Source: CALESS01 sp964405455
Lineage (GTDB): Bacteria > Chloroflexota > Anaerolineae > Anaerolineales > Anaerolineaceae
Reading direction: 5' to 3'
Length of the DNA: 64,000 bases
Assembly: GCA_964405455.1 (NCBI GenBank)
Contig: CAYOOA010000004.1
Coordinates: 1 to 64,000 of the forward strand
Part shown: positions 41,719 through 50,358 of the stretch, piece after piece
Layout of the letters: each line of letters opens with the position of its first letter
How positions within the stretch are numbered: the first letter of the stretch is position 1
Program-made: the position numbers and the translations under genes
Notes under the pieces: model-generated
What the model saw: the letters and a program-made list of their open reading frames with translations, nothing else
Told to the model about the DNA's origin: nothing
Database searches by the model: none

Positions 41719-43077
41719 ATGTCTTCTTTTGATCGGATGGATCAATACCTTGAAAATCACCTGCAAGAAAACCTGCAGGAGTTGGCCCGGCTGGTTGCCC
41801 AACCCAGCGTGGCAGCCCAAAACTGGGGTTTGAAAGAATGCGCTCAACTGGTTGCTGAAATGCTGCACAAGCGCGGGTTTGATGTTCGCATTCAATCAAC
41901 GGGAGGGGCGCCGGTGGTTTTTGCCGAGCGCAAGGGCCGCAGTAATAAAACATTGCTGTTCTACAACCATTATGATGTTCAACCCGCCGAGCCACTGGAA
42001 TTATGGGACAACCCGCCTTTTGCCCCGGTTATCAAGGATGGGTTGATGTACGGCAGGGGAATCAATGATGATAAGGGGCATCTCACCAGCCGCCTGTTCG
42101 CCCTGGATGCGCTCCTGGAAGAAAATGGCGATCTGCCGTGTAATGTGAAGTTCGTCATTGAAGGCGAGGAAGAGGTAAGCAGTGCCCATCTTCATGAATA
42201 TGTCATTGAAAATACTGATCAATTGAAGGCGGATGCCTGTATCTGGGAGTTTGGTGGGGTAGATCACCGGGATCATCCGATGCAATACCTGGGTCTGCGC
42301 GGAATCTGTTACGTTGAGTTAAGTGTCGAGACGGCCAACCAGGACGTGCATTCCGGTCTGGGCGGTTCAATTTTCCCGAATGCAGCCTGGCGGTTGATCT
42401 GGGCTCTCTCAACGCTCAAGGGAGAGGATGAACGGATCCGGATCCCGGGTTTTTATGATCATATCCGGCCGCCCAGCGAGCGTGACATCGAATTATTTAA
42501 TGCCATGCCAGATATGAGCGAGGAGTATCGCCAGCGTTACAAATTAAACCATTTCCTGAACGGTCTCCAAGGCGGCACGGAGCTAAATATTGCCGAAGTC
42601 TTTCGACCCACTTGTACCATCTGCGGGCTTTCCGCGGGGTATGAGGGACCGGGTTCCAAAACAGTCCTACCTGCCAGGGCGAGTGCAAAAGTGGATTTCC
42701 GCCTGGTGCCGGATCAAACTCCTGAAGAGGTGTTGGCCCTGCTGCGGGCGCACCTGGATGCACAAGGTTTTTCTGATATCAAGATTCAATACTGGGGCGG
42801 AGAAGCACCCTCACGGACCGATCCCGACGACCCGTTTGTCCAATTGGTCGTAGAGACAGCAGCAGATGTCTATGGGATGCCCATGCAAATGGTACCGATG
42901 GTCGGCGGCTCCGGCCCAAACCATATTTTCCAGGAAGCGCTGAGAATCCCGATTGTGACGGCGGGGTTAGGGTATCCGGGCGGTTTGGCCCATGCACCCA
43001 ATGAAAATATCCGCATTGACCTGTATTTGAAAGCTGCCAAACATATTGTGAGGATTCTAAAAGCCTTCGCCGGGTAA
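41719..43077 (+). CDS. M20-family metallodipeptidase
   Basis: The 452-residue protein has the M20 dipeptidase layout. The metal ligands are visible as H84 and D86 in NHYDVQP, D117 in GINDDKGHL, and EGEEE (148-152) with the catalytic Glu. The dimerisation lid carries ELSVETANQDVHSGLGGSIFPNAAWRL with the conserved His. The C-terminal part has GGSGPNHIFQEALRIPIVTAGLGYPGGLAHAPNENIRIDLYL. No signal peptide, so it acts on imported peptides. It follows the VTT gene by 18 nt and is closed by a terminator. Confidence 0.93.
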   Translation: MSSFDRMDQYLENHLQENLQELARLVAQPSVAAQNWGLKECAQLVAEMLHKRGFDVRIQSTGGAPVVFAERKGRSNKTLLFYNHYDVQPAEPLELWDNPPFAPVIKDGLMYGRGINDDKGHLTSRLFALDALLEENGDLPCNVKFVIEGEEEVSSAHLHEYVIENTDQLKADACIWEFGGVDHRDHPMQYLGLRGICYVELSVETANQDVHSGLGGSIFPNAAWRLIWALSTLKGEDERIRIPGFYDHIRPPSERDIELFNAMPDMSEEYRQRYKLNHFLNGLQGGTELNIAEVFRPTCTICGLSAGYEGPGSKTVLPARASAKVDFRLVPDQTPEEVLALLRAHLDAQGFSDIKIQYWGGEAPSRTDPDDPFVQLVVETAADVYGMPMQMVPMVGGSGPNHIFQEALRIPIVTAGLGYPGGLAHAPNENIRIDLYLKAAKHIVRILKAFAG

Positions 43078-43091
43078 GTGGCGTGGATCTG

Positions 43092-43127
43092 AAAAAACGC
43101 AGCCCAACCTATTTTTTAGGTTGGGCT
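43092..43127. terminator. Terminator between convergent M20 and DUF4129 genes
   Basis: A perfect 11-bp stem (43101-43111 with 43117-43127) and T-rich 5-nt loop. The left-hand A6 (43092-43097) gives GCGTTTTTT after the stem on the minus strand; the plus-strand side has only GTT. Confidence 0.8.
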
Positions 43128-43142
43128 GTTGCATAAATACTG

Positions 43143-44621
43143 TTACCTGGTCCTGGCCCGGGCCCGCAGCATGCTCTTCCCGGCGGCTGACACAGCATCC
43201 CAGGCAGCCAGGACCTGTTGAATTTCTGCCTGGCTTTCCGGCAATTCTCCATAGCGGACCCGGATATAGGCCTGGGTTAACAAGTTCACTTCACTGGATT
43301 GATTGGGAAAAACATTTACCAGGTTTGGGATAAATTCCAACGGCGTGACTGCCTGTGGACGGGCGGATTCCAATTGCTCACATAAATGCATTAATTGCGC
43401 ATAGATACGACGGATGCGAGCTGCGGCCAGCCAGCGTCCTGCCCGCCAAATGCGGTTGGCGGCCAGCTGGCGGAAGAAATCCCGGATCCCGATGGAGGGG
43501 CCATGCTTTTCCGTGGATGTTTCAGATTCCACCTGCAGGCGGTGAACCCGATTTTTCCAGGTAATACTGATGATCACAATCAAAATGACCAGGAGCAGAA
43601 CAAAGCCCAGGTAGATGGATTCCGTCCGGTTAACCAGGCGCACAATCCAACTGCTCGGCTGGCTGGATGGTCCCCCTCCAAGACCTTTGAGGAATTGCTG
43701 GATTGGGGTGGAAATTTTCTCCAAAGCAGCTGCTATAAATGCGAGGATTTTTGGAACAACTTCGATCAGCAAGAGCAGGAGCGGGGAGAGGATGAATACA
43801 AAAATGGCCGAAAGGGCTGCGATGATGATTAAATAAATCCGGGCCAGTATCATCCCGACCTGGCCATGGAGAATCCAGGCTAACAGGATGGCCACGCTTA
43901 CCACCACCAGGGCGGCCAGGATGATTCCCACCGTCCAGCGAGAACCGAATGCAGGCATCCGACCACCCCTATATTCACTCAGGGAGGCAATCCGGGCAGA
44001 TGCCATACCGACCAGGGTGCAAAACAAGAAACCATAGAGTTGGATGAAGGACTCGACCGGGGATGTCCATTGCATGATGACGTTTCCGAGACCGTACAAC
44101 AGGATCATAAACAATCCGACCTGGAAAGAACTGTAGACATCGAAGGGATCAACGAGGTCTTTGGCAATGGAAATTCCGCGCCAGGCTAACAACAGGGTAA
44201 TCAGCAAGCACCAGGTTTCATTCAACCGGCCCGTGGCCTGGATAATTGTGGTTACCGGACTGACTGCAATCTGGAAGAGAGAAGATTGGTTTCCAGGGAA
44301 AAGAAGAAACTTGAGAGCCAGGATATAGCAGAAGGTCAACCAACCGATGAAAACCAGGCGCCGGGGAAGGGGTTTCCAGCCTTTACGATTCATCCAGCGG
44401 GCAAGCCAATGAGTACCCAACAGGATCAGCGCCATCACGGCCAGTGCGCCGCCCATTGAAATGACCGGATGAACCAGTAGGATCAGCCAGCTGACACTCC
44501 AGGCCAGGTCCATGCCAAACACAGCCAGGGTGGCGAACTCGCGCCAAAGCCAGGGACGGCCTTCCGTCAACCGGAGGAAAGAGCTGCTACGGGCGGTTGG
44601 CATCTGAAGCGGCTCAGGCAT
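43143..44621 (-). CDS. Multi-TM protein with DUF4129 domain
   Basis: A 492-residue membrane protein. The first ~290 residues hold several hydrophobic helices (for example FATLAVFGMDLAWSVSWLILLV and WLTFCYILALKFLLF). A further helix (YLGFVLLLVILIVIISITW) precedes a cytoplasmic DUF4129 region with LMHLCEQLESARPQAVTPLEFIPNL and LTQAYIRVRYGELPES. DUF4129 proteins sit with MoxR and DUF58 in clusters thought to assemble or activate surface complexes. The ATG at 44621 overlaps the DUF58 stop by 8 nt, so the two are coupled. The usual transglutaminase domain is absent here. Confidence 0.82.
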   Translation of the reverse strand: MPEPLQMPTARSSSFLRLTEGRPWLWREFATLAVFGMDLAWSVSWLILLVHPVISMGGALAVMALILLGTHWLARWMNRKGWKPLPRRLVFIGWLTFCYILALKFLLFPGNQSSLFQIAVSPVTTIIQATGRLNETWCLLITLLLAWRGISIAKDLVDPFDVYSSFQVGLFMILLYGLGNVIMQWTSPVESFIQLYGFLFCTLVGMASARIASLSEYRGGRMPAFGSRWTVGIILAALVVVSVAILLAWILHGQVGMILARIYLIIIAALSAIFVFILSPLLLLLIEVVPKILAFIAAALEKISTPIQQFLKGLGGGPSSQPSSWIVRLVNRTESIYLGFVLLLVILIVIISITWKNRVHRLQVESETSTEKHGPSIGIRDFFRQLAANRIWRAGRWLAAARIRRIYAQLMHLCEQLESARPQAVTPLEFIPNLVNVFPNQSSEVNLLTQAYIRVRYGELPESQAEIQQVLAAWDAVSAAGKSMLRARARTR

Positions 44622-45828
44622 GGGCTGGTTCCTGGCGGAAGGGAAGGTGAATTGCACGAATGCCAGGCAATTCAGGCGGGGGTAAAGAATCTAATGAAAC
44701 AAGAGTGATGTAAGAACGATAGCGCTTCATCCGTAGAATAGTCTCAGCAAGATTCTGGCTGACATAGGCTGTCACCAGGACCAGGCTGGCTCCGTAAGGG
44801 AGAGAGGGAAGTGACTGAGCCAGAAAGGCTTCAAACAATCCGGTACGGAAACTTGTGACACCGGCCAGGGCTTGGAGCAGCCTGGCGAGTTGCCCGGGAG
44901 TTCGATTGGGCGGGATGCGAAAGGGTTGATCCGAATGGGCGATGCAGCCATTGGAGATCAGGCCGACGGAATAGCCGGTTTGAAAGGACTGATAAGCCAG
45001 TGTGGCAGTTACTTTTACCAGTTGCTCCAGCATTTCTGCATCCGTATCCAGCCAGGGATGGTCCGAGGTGGAAGCGTTCATGCAGAGCACCAGGTGCTGG
45101 GAATTGACCGGTTGAAAAACGCGAGTCTGCAAGGAGCCCGTGCGGGCAGTGGCCGGCCAGTGGATACGCCGAAAGCCGTCTTCGGGGCGGTATTCGCGCA
45201 CGCCCATGGGACGGTTGGGATCCTCAAACAGTCGACGGCGGGCGCGCCGGTCGCCAAAAGGATCTTCAGCGTCCATGGGAAAATCGGTCGGCGAAAGCAA
45301 TTCTGGAAAGACGACCACATAATCCTGGTCCGGATTCTCAATCTCTGCTTCAAACAGGCCAAAGCCATCACCTGATTCTAGCAAAACCGGCCCGACCTGG
45401 TAAATTCCCCGCTGGCGAAGGAGGAGGGTGTAAGGACGCGAGATGGATTGATGTGAATTGAGCGAGGTGACATGTACCAGGGTACCCTGCTGGGGAAGGT
45501 GGGAAGCACCGAGGACGGATTCATCCTGGGGGGCGATCACCAACGGCCAACTATCACTGGAACGCAGCCAGGTGAGCGGTACGACTTTCTGGTTCTGGAT
45601 CTGGATGCGCAGATCCAGGGTTTCTCCCGGGAAACCGCGCCGGTAATGCCAGAACCGCTGATATTTGACATTTTTCAGTGCAATTTTTCGCCAACGATCG
45701 CTGACGAACAACACGGCTGCAACCGCCGCTGTGAAGGCAATCAACCAGGGTACATTGAAAATTGCGCCGATGGTGAACACCAGGACCAGGGAGACAGACC
45801 AGATTTGCAGCAGGCGATTGCCGCGCAA
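44614..45828 (-). CDS. DUF58-domain protein with two N-terminal membrane helices
   Basis: A 404-residue protein: two hydrophobic helices near the N-terminus (WSVSLVLVFTIGAIFNVPWLIAFTAAVAAVLFV, about 10-42), then a beta-rich part and the DUF58 signature GVREYRPEDGFRRIHWPATARTGSLQTRVFQP (about 197-228). The C-terminal half has a vWA-like pattern (LVLCMNAS, VTATLAYQSFQTGYSVGLIS). The start is TTG directly after the MoxR stop, with GGAGG 5 nt upstream inside moxR. DUF58 proteins are standard partners of MoxR ATPases. Confidence 0.9.
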   Translation of the reverse strand: MRGNRLLQIWSVSLVLVFTIGAIFNVPWLIAFTAAVAAVLFVSDRWRKIALKNVKYQRFWHYRRGFPGETLDLRIQIQNQKVVPLTWLRSSDSWPLVIAPQDESVLGASHLPQQGTLVHVTSLNSHQSISRPYTLLLRQRGIYQVGPVLLESGDGFGLFEAEIENPDQDYVVVFPELLSPTDFPMDAEDPFGDRRARRRLFEDPNRPMGVREYRPEDGFRRIHWPATARTGSLQTRVFQPVNSQHLVLCMNASTSDHPWLDTDAEMLEQLVKVTATLAYQSFQTGYSVGLISNGCIAHSDQPFRIPPNRTPGQLARLLQALAGVTSFRTGLFEAFLAQSLPSLPYGASLVLVTAYVSQNLAETILRMKRYRSYITLVSLDSLPPPELPGIRAIHLPFRQEPAHA

Positions 45829-46764
45829 TCACGCCTCCACGGGAACCGGAACTGAAGCGACGATATCCCGTACCAATTCCTCCGCGGTCCGCCCGCGGAG
45901 CTGAGCCTGGGCGGCTATGATCAGGCGGTGACAGAGAACGTGGGGTGCCAAAGATTTGACGTCATCTGGCAAAACAAAAGCCCGTCCCTGGATGGCAGCC
46001 CAGGCCTGGGATACCTGGTAAAGGGCCATGGTAGCCCGCGGGCTGGCACCCAGTTGAATATCATGGTTCTGGCGGGTGGCCATCGCAATCCGGACAATAT
46101 AATCCCTGACGGATTCTTCCACCTTGATTTGCTGGCGCTCCTTGACCAAGGCCAGTAATTCTTCCGGGGAAGTAACCGGTTGCAGATCCTGCAGCGGATC
46201 CAACTCGCGGAATCGTTCCAGGATGGAATTTTCTTCGGCTTGCGAGGGATACCCGATCACCACGCGCATCATAAAACGGTCCAGTTGCGCTTCCGGCAGC
46301 GGGAAGGTACCCTCCAACTCCACCGGGTTCTGGGTGGCAAGGACGAAGAAAGGCCGGGGTAGTTTGCGCGTCACGCCATCTGCCGTTACCTGGCGCTCCT
46401 GCATGGCCTCCAGCATGGAGGACTGGGTGCGCGGCGTAGCCCGGTTGATTTCATCAGCAAGGACAACCTGTCCCATGATGGGGCCCGGCCTGAATTCGAA
46501 CTCCTGGATCTTTTGATTGAACCAACTGATGCCGGTGACATCGGAGGGAAGCAAATCCGGCGTGAATTGGATGCGCTGAAAAGAACAACCAAGTGACGCT
46601 GCCAGGGCGCGGGCCAACGTTGTTTTGCCGGTTCCGGGGACATCTTCGATCAATACATGCCCTTCGCAGAACAAGGTGGAAAGCAGGTGATGGATGACGG
46701 TCTGTTTCCCGACGATGACTTTCTGGATGTTGTTGGTGATTTTCTCAGCTATGGATTGAATCAA
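45829..46764 (-). CDS. MoxR-family AAA+ ATPase
   Basis: The 311-residue ATPase has Walker A EDVPGTGKTTLARALAAS (40-57), GISWFNQKIQEFEFRPGPI, Walker B VVLADEINRATPRTQSSMLEAMQERQVT (about 99-126), sensor 1 FVLATQNPVELEGTFPLPEAQLDRFMMRV, and ASPRATMALYQVSQAWAAIQGRAFVLPDDV in the helical lid. MoxR ATPases act as chaperones that mature enzyme or surface complexes. It is followed without a gap by DUF58 and preceded by a coiled-coil zinc-ribbon protein 18 nt upstream. Confidence 0.95.
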   Translation of the reverse strand: MIQSIAEKITNNIQKVIVGKQTVIHHLLSTLFCEGHVLIEDVPGTGKTTLARALAASLGCSFQRIQFTPDLLPSDVTGISWFNQKIQEFEFRPGPIMGQVVLADEINRATPRTQSSMLEAMQERQVTADGVTRKLPRPFFVLATQNPVELEGTFPLPEAQLDRFMMRVVIGYPSQAEENSILERFRELDPLQDLQPVTSPEELLALVKERQQIKVEESVRDYIVRIAMATRQNHDIQLGASPRATMALYQVSQAWAAIQGRAFVLPDDVKSLAPHVLCHRLIIAAQAQLRGRTAEELVRDIVASVPVPVEA

Positions 46765-46782
46765 ACCGACCTCGTTTTCTGT

Positions 46783-47853
46783 TTATCCCAGGCGGATGAT
46801 TGCGCCGCAATATTCGCATTGGATGGAATCCTGCCCGCGCAGGATGGCCTGCTTGATCGTTCCGCCACAATTCGGACAGATGGTGGGCGCATTTTTAACT
46901 TTGTCAACAGCAGATTGATCAATAGCCACGGCGCGGTCCCGGGTGATATCCCCGGAAAGAACTCGGTTGATCAGGGCTTTCCATTCGTTGCAGTCCTGGC
47001 CTTTGAGATGAAATTGCATTTGTTGATAGGGCGCACCACTGGCGAAACGTAAATCCAGGAAATCTTCATTTTTAAAAACACCTTGCTTGGTGGCATTTGT
47101 TTCCTGGATCATGGTCAGAGCCACCTCGGCAGCCAGCACCTGTACTTTTTTGCGCTCCGTGGTGATAAAAAGGACTTTCTTGGTGGCTACTTCTTCGTTC
47201 TGTTCAAACAGGAGCCTTTGATCGGTCAGAAATAAAATGCCTTCCGGATCATCCCTGTCTTCGCGATTGTCGCGCGTCCAGATGGCCTTGACTGCCATGA
47301 TCAACGCTTCCGTGGGCAGCAGCTTGAAGCAGGCCTGCTCCAGAGAAGTGTAAGCCCACTCAACTTCATCCAGGTGGTGGAAGAGCTTGCCGGCTTCACT
47401 TTCCAGGCTGTCATACATCCCATTGATGGTCGATTCTGCGGCAGAGGCCTTTTCTTCCAGGTTACTGCATTCCGTTTCCAACTGGGTGAGCATGGGAAGA
47501 GCCAGGGCTGGGCTGTGCACGGCGGCAGCCGCCTGACCCAGGCGGCTTTCCAGCGGACGCAGGGCAGCTTCCAATAAAAAGACTTGCTGATTGATCTGGA
47601 TGTTGACGGATTGGCGAAGCGGCAGCCAGCGTTTCAGTAAATCAGAGGCCTGGCCTTCCAGCCCTTTCTCGAAGGGGAAATTCCGATTCCGGAGAGCGGT
47701 GATCCGCCCCGTCAGCCCCTTGATTTTGGTATCCAGGTCTTCAACCTGATCCAACACACTGGTTAATTTGACCTGTTTTTGAAGTTTTTCAAAAGACCAA
47801 CGTACATCGTTCATTTTGGCGTTAAGTTGATCCTGGGGGGATTGAGTGGTCAT
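46783..47853 (-). CDS. Coiled-coil protein with C-terminal zinc ribbon, unknown function
   Basis: A 356-residue soluble protein. The first part is helical and coiled-coil-like (MNDVRWSFEKLQKQVKLTSVLDQVEDLDTKIKGLTGRI, LETECSNLEEKASAAESTINGMYDSLESE). A middle beta-rich segment with EGILFLTDQRLLFEQNE (about 203-219) looks like a PH/GRAM-type module. The C-terminal zinc ribbon has Cys326, Cys329, Cys346 and Cys349. I do not recognise the full-length family. AAGGAGAG precedes the ATG, and a good promoter lies upstream. It is the first gene of the MoxR-DUF58-DUF4129 unit, so it probably serves that system. Confidence 0.8.
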   Translation of the reverse strand: MTTQSPQDQLNAKMNDVRWSFEKLQKQVKLTSVLDQVEDLDTKIKGLTGRITALRNRNFPFEKGLEGQASDLLKRWLPLRQSVNIQINQQVFLLEAALRPLESRLGQAAAAVHSPALALPMLTQLETECSNLEEKASAAESTINGMYDSLESEAGKLFHHLDEVEWAYTSLEQACFKLLPTEALIMAVKAIWTRDNREDRDDPEGILFLTDQRLLFEQNEEVATKKVLFITTERKKVQVLAAEVALTMIQETNATKQGVFKNEDFLDLRFASGAPYQQMQFHLKGQDCNEWKALINRVLSGDITRDRAVAIDQSAVDKVKNAPTICPNCGGTIKQAILRGQDSIQCEYCGAIIRLG

Positions 47854-47886
47854 ACGCTCTCCTTATCTAATTCAACTGGTTTAATA

Positions 47887-47914
47887 ATTCTACAAGATTA
47901 ATTGGCTTTTACAA
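47887..47914 (-). promoter_or_regulatory. Promoter of the MoxR operon
   Basis: On the minus strand TTGTAA (47914-47909), a 16-nt spacer and TAGAAT (47892-47887). It gives a 5' UTR of about 27 nt before the ATG at 47853. Confidence 0.55.
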
Positions 47915-48001
47915 CCCAAATTTCAGTGTTGTAAAGCCGGTTGATTTGCGGGATACTATGATTATTCCACGAAGCCCGACTAGTTTATCCTAGGAGGAAT
48001 A

Positions 48002-48802
48002 TTGCGAAAGGTCACCGCAGCCGTACTGATTGTGTATGTTGGCCTGACCATTTATGCGGTCCTCTCTGTTATTGCCGGATGGCCGATGGGATCGTGGCTG
48101 ACACCCTTAAATACCCTGGCCGGTTTTGCTTTTTCTGTCCTTCACGCCGGCCAGCGTTACGGTTGGAAATCCGCCCTGGTTTTGCTTTTAAGTGTGTTTG
48201 TCATCAGCCTGGGATTGGAAAGCCTGGGCGTCGCCACCGGGTGGGTGTACGGACCTTATCATTACACAGATCAATTGGGGGTGAAATTTCTCGGTTTGGT
48301 ACCCCTTTTAATCCCGGTGGCGTGGTTTATGATGATGTATCCGGCCACGGTTTTTGCTGACCAAATTGTTCTTCGGAAAAACCGGGATGGAATCTGGATG
48401 CGAATCATGGCTGCTGCCCTGGCCGGTTTTATTATGACTGCCTGGGATGTTGCCATGGATCCGATGATGGTCAAGGCCGGCCACTGGGTCTGGGAAGTGC
48501 AGGGGGCTTTCTTTGGCGTGCCGGTGCATAACTATATTGGCTGGTGGCTGACCTCGTTTCTTTCGGTTGGTGTATTCCTGCTGGTGACGATGAAGATGAA
48601 ACTCCCCGAAAATGAGATTCCCACCCGGTGGACAGTCATCTCATATGCGACCCAGGCAGGAGCAACGATTGTTACAGATGTCTTTATTGGTTTATCAGGG
48701 GCAGGAATGGCCGGTTTCTTTGCCATGCTGCCCTGGATCATCATCGGATGGATTTTTGGAGGGGAAAAAGGAGGGCAGGATGCTGGAAAAGATCAACCTT
48801 GA
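48002..48802 (+). CDS. Carotenoid biosynthesis protein, CruF-like (DUF422)
   Basis: A 266-residue integral membrane protein with about seven helices. The family landmarks are LGLESLGVATGWVYGPYHYTDQLG (about 66-89), PLLIPVAWFMMMYPATVFAD, AAALAGFIMTAWDVAMDPMMVKAGHWVWE, GVPVHNYIGWWLTSFLSV. CruF hydrates the gamma-carotene psi end in some phototrophs, but the family also occurs without a known carotenoid pathway. No other carotenoid gene is in the window. The start is TTG with TAGGAGGAATA. It overlaps the first PPK2 gene by 23 nt, so the two are cotranscribed. Confidence 0.88.
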   Translation: MRKVTAAVLIVYVGLTIYAVLSVIAGWPMGSWLTPLNTLAGFAFSVLHAGQRYGWKSALVLLLSVFVISLGLESLGVATGWVYGPYHYTDQLGVKFLGLVPLLIPVAWFMMMYPATVFADQIVLRKNRDGIWMRIMAAALAGFIMTAWDVAMDPMMVKAGHWVWEVQGAFFGVPVHNYIGWWLTSFLSVGVFLLVTMKMKLPENEIPTRWTVISYATQAGATIVTDVFIGLSGAGMAGFFAMLPWIIIGWIFGGEKGGQDAGKDQP

Positions 48803-49553
48803 TTTGAAGATGAGCAAGAAAGAATACAAGGAACACCTGGCCACCCTGGGGCCGCAGTTGACTTTGCTGCAAAGGGCCTGCTGGGAGAACGGTGTTCCGG
48901 TCAGCATCATTTTTGAAGGCTGGGATGCGAGCGGCAAAGGCACCTCGATCAACAACCTGGTGCAGTTCATGGACCCGCGCGGATTCCGCATTCACCCGAT
49001 CAAGGGCGCAACCGACCTGGAAGCCAGTATGCCCTGGTTGTGGCGGTTCTGGCGGAGGCTGCCAAACTACGGCGAGGTTGCCATTTTTGACCGGAGTTGG
49101 TACGGCCGGGTGCTGGTGGAACGGGTGGAGAAGTTAACCCCGGCTGACCAATGGCGGCCGGCATATCAGAACATCGTGGACTTTGAACGCACCCTGGTTG
49201 ATGACGGGATGACCATTGTCAAGTTCCTGCTGCACATCAGCAAGGCGGAACAGAAAAAACGCTTCAAGCGCCTGGAAAAAGATCCCCTGCAAAGCTGGCG
49301 GGTGGCCAAAGAGGACTGGGAACACCACCGGAAATATGATGAATACCTGGTTGCTTACGAGGAAATGCTCGAAAAAACCGAGACCGAATGGGGACCCTGG
49401 ACGATCATCGAGGCGACCGACCGGAACTGGGCTCAATTCCGAATCCTGGAGACGGTCAGCCGGCGGTTGGGTGAAGCTTTAACCGCCCGCGGAAAACCAC
49501 TGCCGAGCCTGGAACCATCCGGAGCCAGGAATTCTGTCGGAGAGGAGGGATGA
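48780..49553 (+). CDS. Polyphosphate kinase 2 family protein (first of tandem pair)
   Basis: PPK2 enzymes use polyphosphate to phosphorylate AMP, ADP or other nucleotides. The 257-residue protein is one PPK2 domain with Walker A EGWDASGKGTSINNL (46-60), Walker B FDRSWYGRVLVERVEKL (103-119), and the lid LHISKAEQKKRFKRLEKDPLQSWRVAKEDWEHHRKYDEY. Its active residues look intact. The ATG at 48780 has GGAGGGCAGG upstream. A second PPK2 gene follows after 3 nt. In class II PPK2 (AMP-phosphorylating) two such domains are fused, so the pair may be a split version. The nucleotide specificity is not predictable. Confidence 0.92.
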   Translation: MLEKINLDLKMSKKEYKEHLATLGPQLTLLQRACWENGVPVSIIFEGWDASGKGTSINNLVQFMDPRGFRIHPIKGATDLEASMPWLWRFWRRLPNYGEVAIFDRSWYGRVLVERVEKLTPADQWRPAYQNIVDFERTLVDDGMTIVKFLLHISKAEQKKRFKRLEKDPLQSWRVAKEDWEHHRKYDEYLVAYEEMLEKTETEWGPWTIIEATDRNWAQFRILETVSRRLGEALTARGKPLPSLEPSGARNSVGEEG

Positions 49554-49556
49554 GCC

Positions 49557-50306
49557 ATGTTGGAACGAGTTGATCTGACCCAGGTACTGACAAAAGAAGA
49601 ATATGAAACGAGACTGATTCCCCTGCAAGAAAAGTTGCTGCTTTTCCAGCATGAGCTATACATACGCAAACGGGCCATGGTAATTGTTTTTGAGGGTTGG
49701 GATGCAGCTGGAAAAGGCGGAGCCATCCGCCGTATCACAGAACGCCTGGACTCGCGAGGCTATGAAGTTTTCCCGATTGCTGCGCCGGCCGGCGAAGATC
49801 GCACACACCATTACCTGTATCGGTTTTGGCGACGCCTGCTTCCACCCACCGAGAAGCAAATTCAAATATTTGACCGGAGCTGGTACGGGCGGGTGTTGGT
49901 GGAACGGGTGGAGGGTTTCTGCAATCAACCTGCCTGGAAGCGGGCCTACCGGGAGATGAATGAATTCGAGCATCAATTGGTTTCAGCCGGATTCATCCTG
50001 GCAAAGTTTTGGCTGCACATCAGCCCGGAAGAACAGGAGATGCGCTTTACCGATCGGCAGGCGAATGCAGCCAAAAGCTGGAAATTGACCGAAGAAGACT
50101 GGCGCAACCGCGAAAAATGGCCGCTCTACCTGGAGGCGGTGGAGGAAATGCTGGTAAAAACCAGTACGCTCACCGCTCCCTGGACCGTAGTGGAGGCGAA
50201 CGATAAGTATTTCGCACGGATCAAGGTGCTGGAGACAGTCGTTGGCGCCATCCAGGCCGGCCTGAATATTTCACCTCCCGATGGCAAAGGCAAAAAGAAG
50301 AAGTAA
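49557..50306 (+). CDS. Polyphosphate kinase 2 family protein (second of tandem pair)
   Basis: A second single-domain PPK2 (249 residues): Walker A EGWDAAGKGGAIRRITERLDSRG (46-68), Walker B FDRSWYGRVLVERVEGF, lid LHISPEEQEMRFTDRQANAAKSWKLTEEDWRNREKWPLYLEAVEEML. It differs from the first copy in the loop after Walker A (GKGG for GKGT) and in the HPI/AAPAGED segment. The end is a basic GKGKKKK tail. GGAGGGATGAGCC precedes the ATG, 3 nt after the first gene. The two proteins may form a heteromer. Confidence 0.93.
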   Translation: MLERVDLTQVLTKEEYETRLIPLQEKLLLFQHELYIRKRAMVIVFEGWDAAGKGGAIRRITERLDSRGYEVFPIAAPAGEDRTHHYLYRFWRRLLPPTEKQIQIFDRSWYGRVLVERVEGFCNQPAWKRAYREMNEFEHQLVSAGFILAKFWLHISPEEQEMRFTDRQANAAKSWKLTEEDWRNREKWPLYLEAVEEMLVKTSTLTAPWTVVEANDKYFARIKVLETVVGAIQAGLNISPPDGKGKKKK

Positions 50307-50320
50307 ACAAGCAGAAGTAA

Positions 50321-50355
50321 ACCAACAGCCCGCTGTCTTCGAGCGGGCTGTTGGT
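50321..50355. terminator. Hairpin between convergent ppk2 and CHAD genes
   Basis: A perfect 14-bp stem (50321-50334 with 50342-50355) and 7-nt loop. There is no long T-run on either side, but its place between convergent genes fits a shared terminator. Confidence 0.6.
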
Positions 50356-50358
50356 CGA

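Noticed and set aside
48612..48779. Longer N-terminus for the first PPK2
   Set aside because: It would overlap the CruF-like gene by almost 200 nt; the ATG at 48780 has GGAGGGCAGG just upstream and matches the family start.
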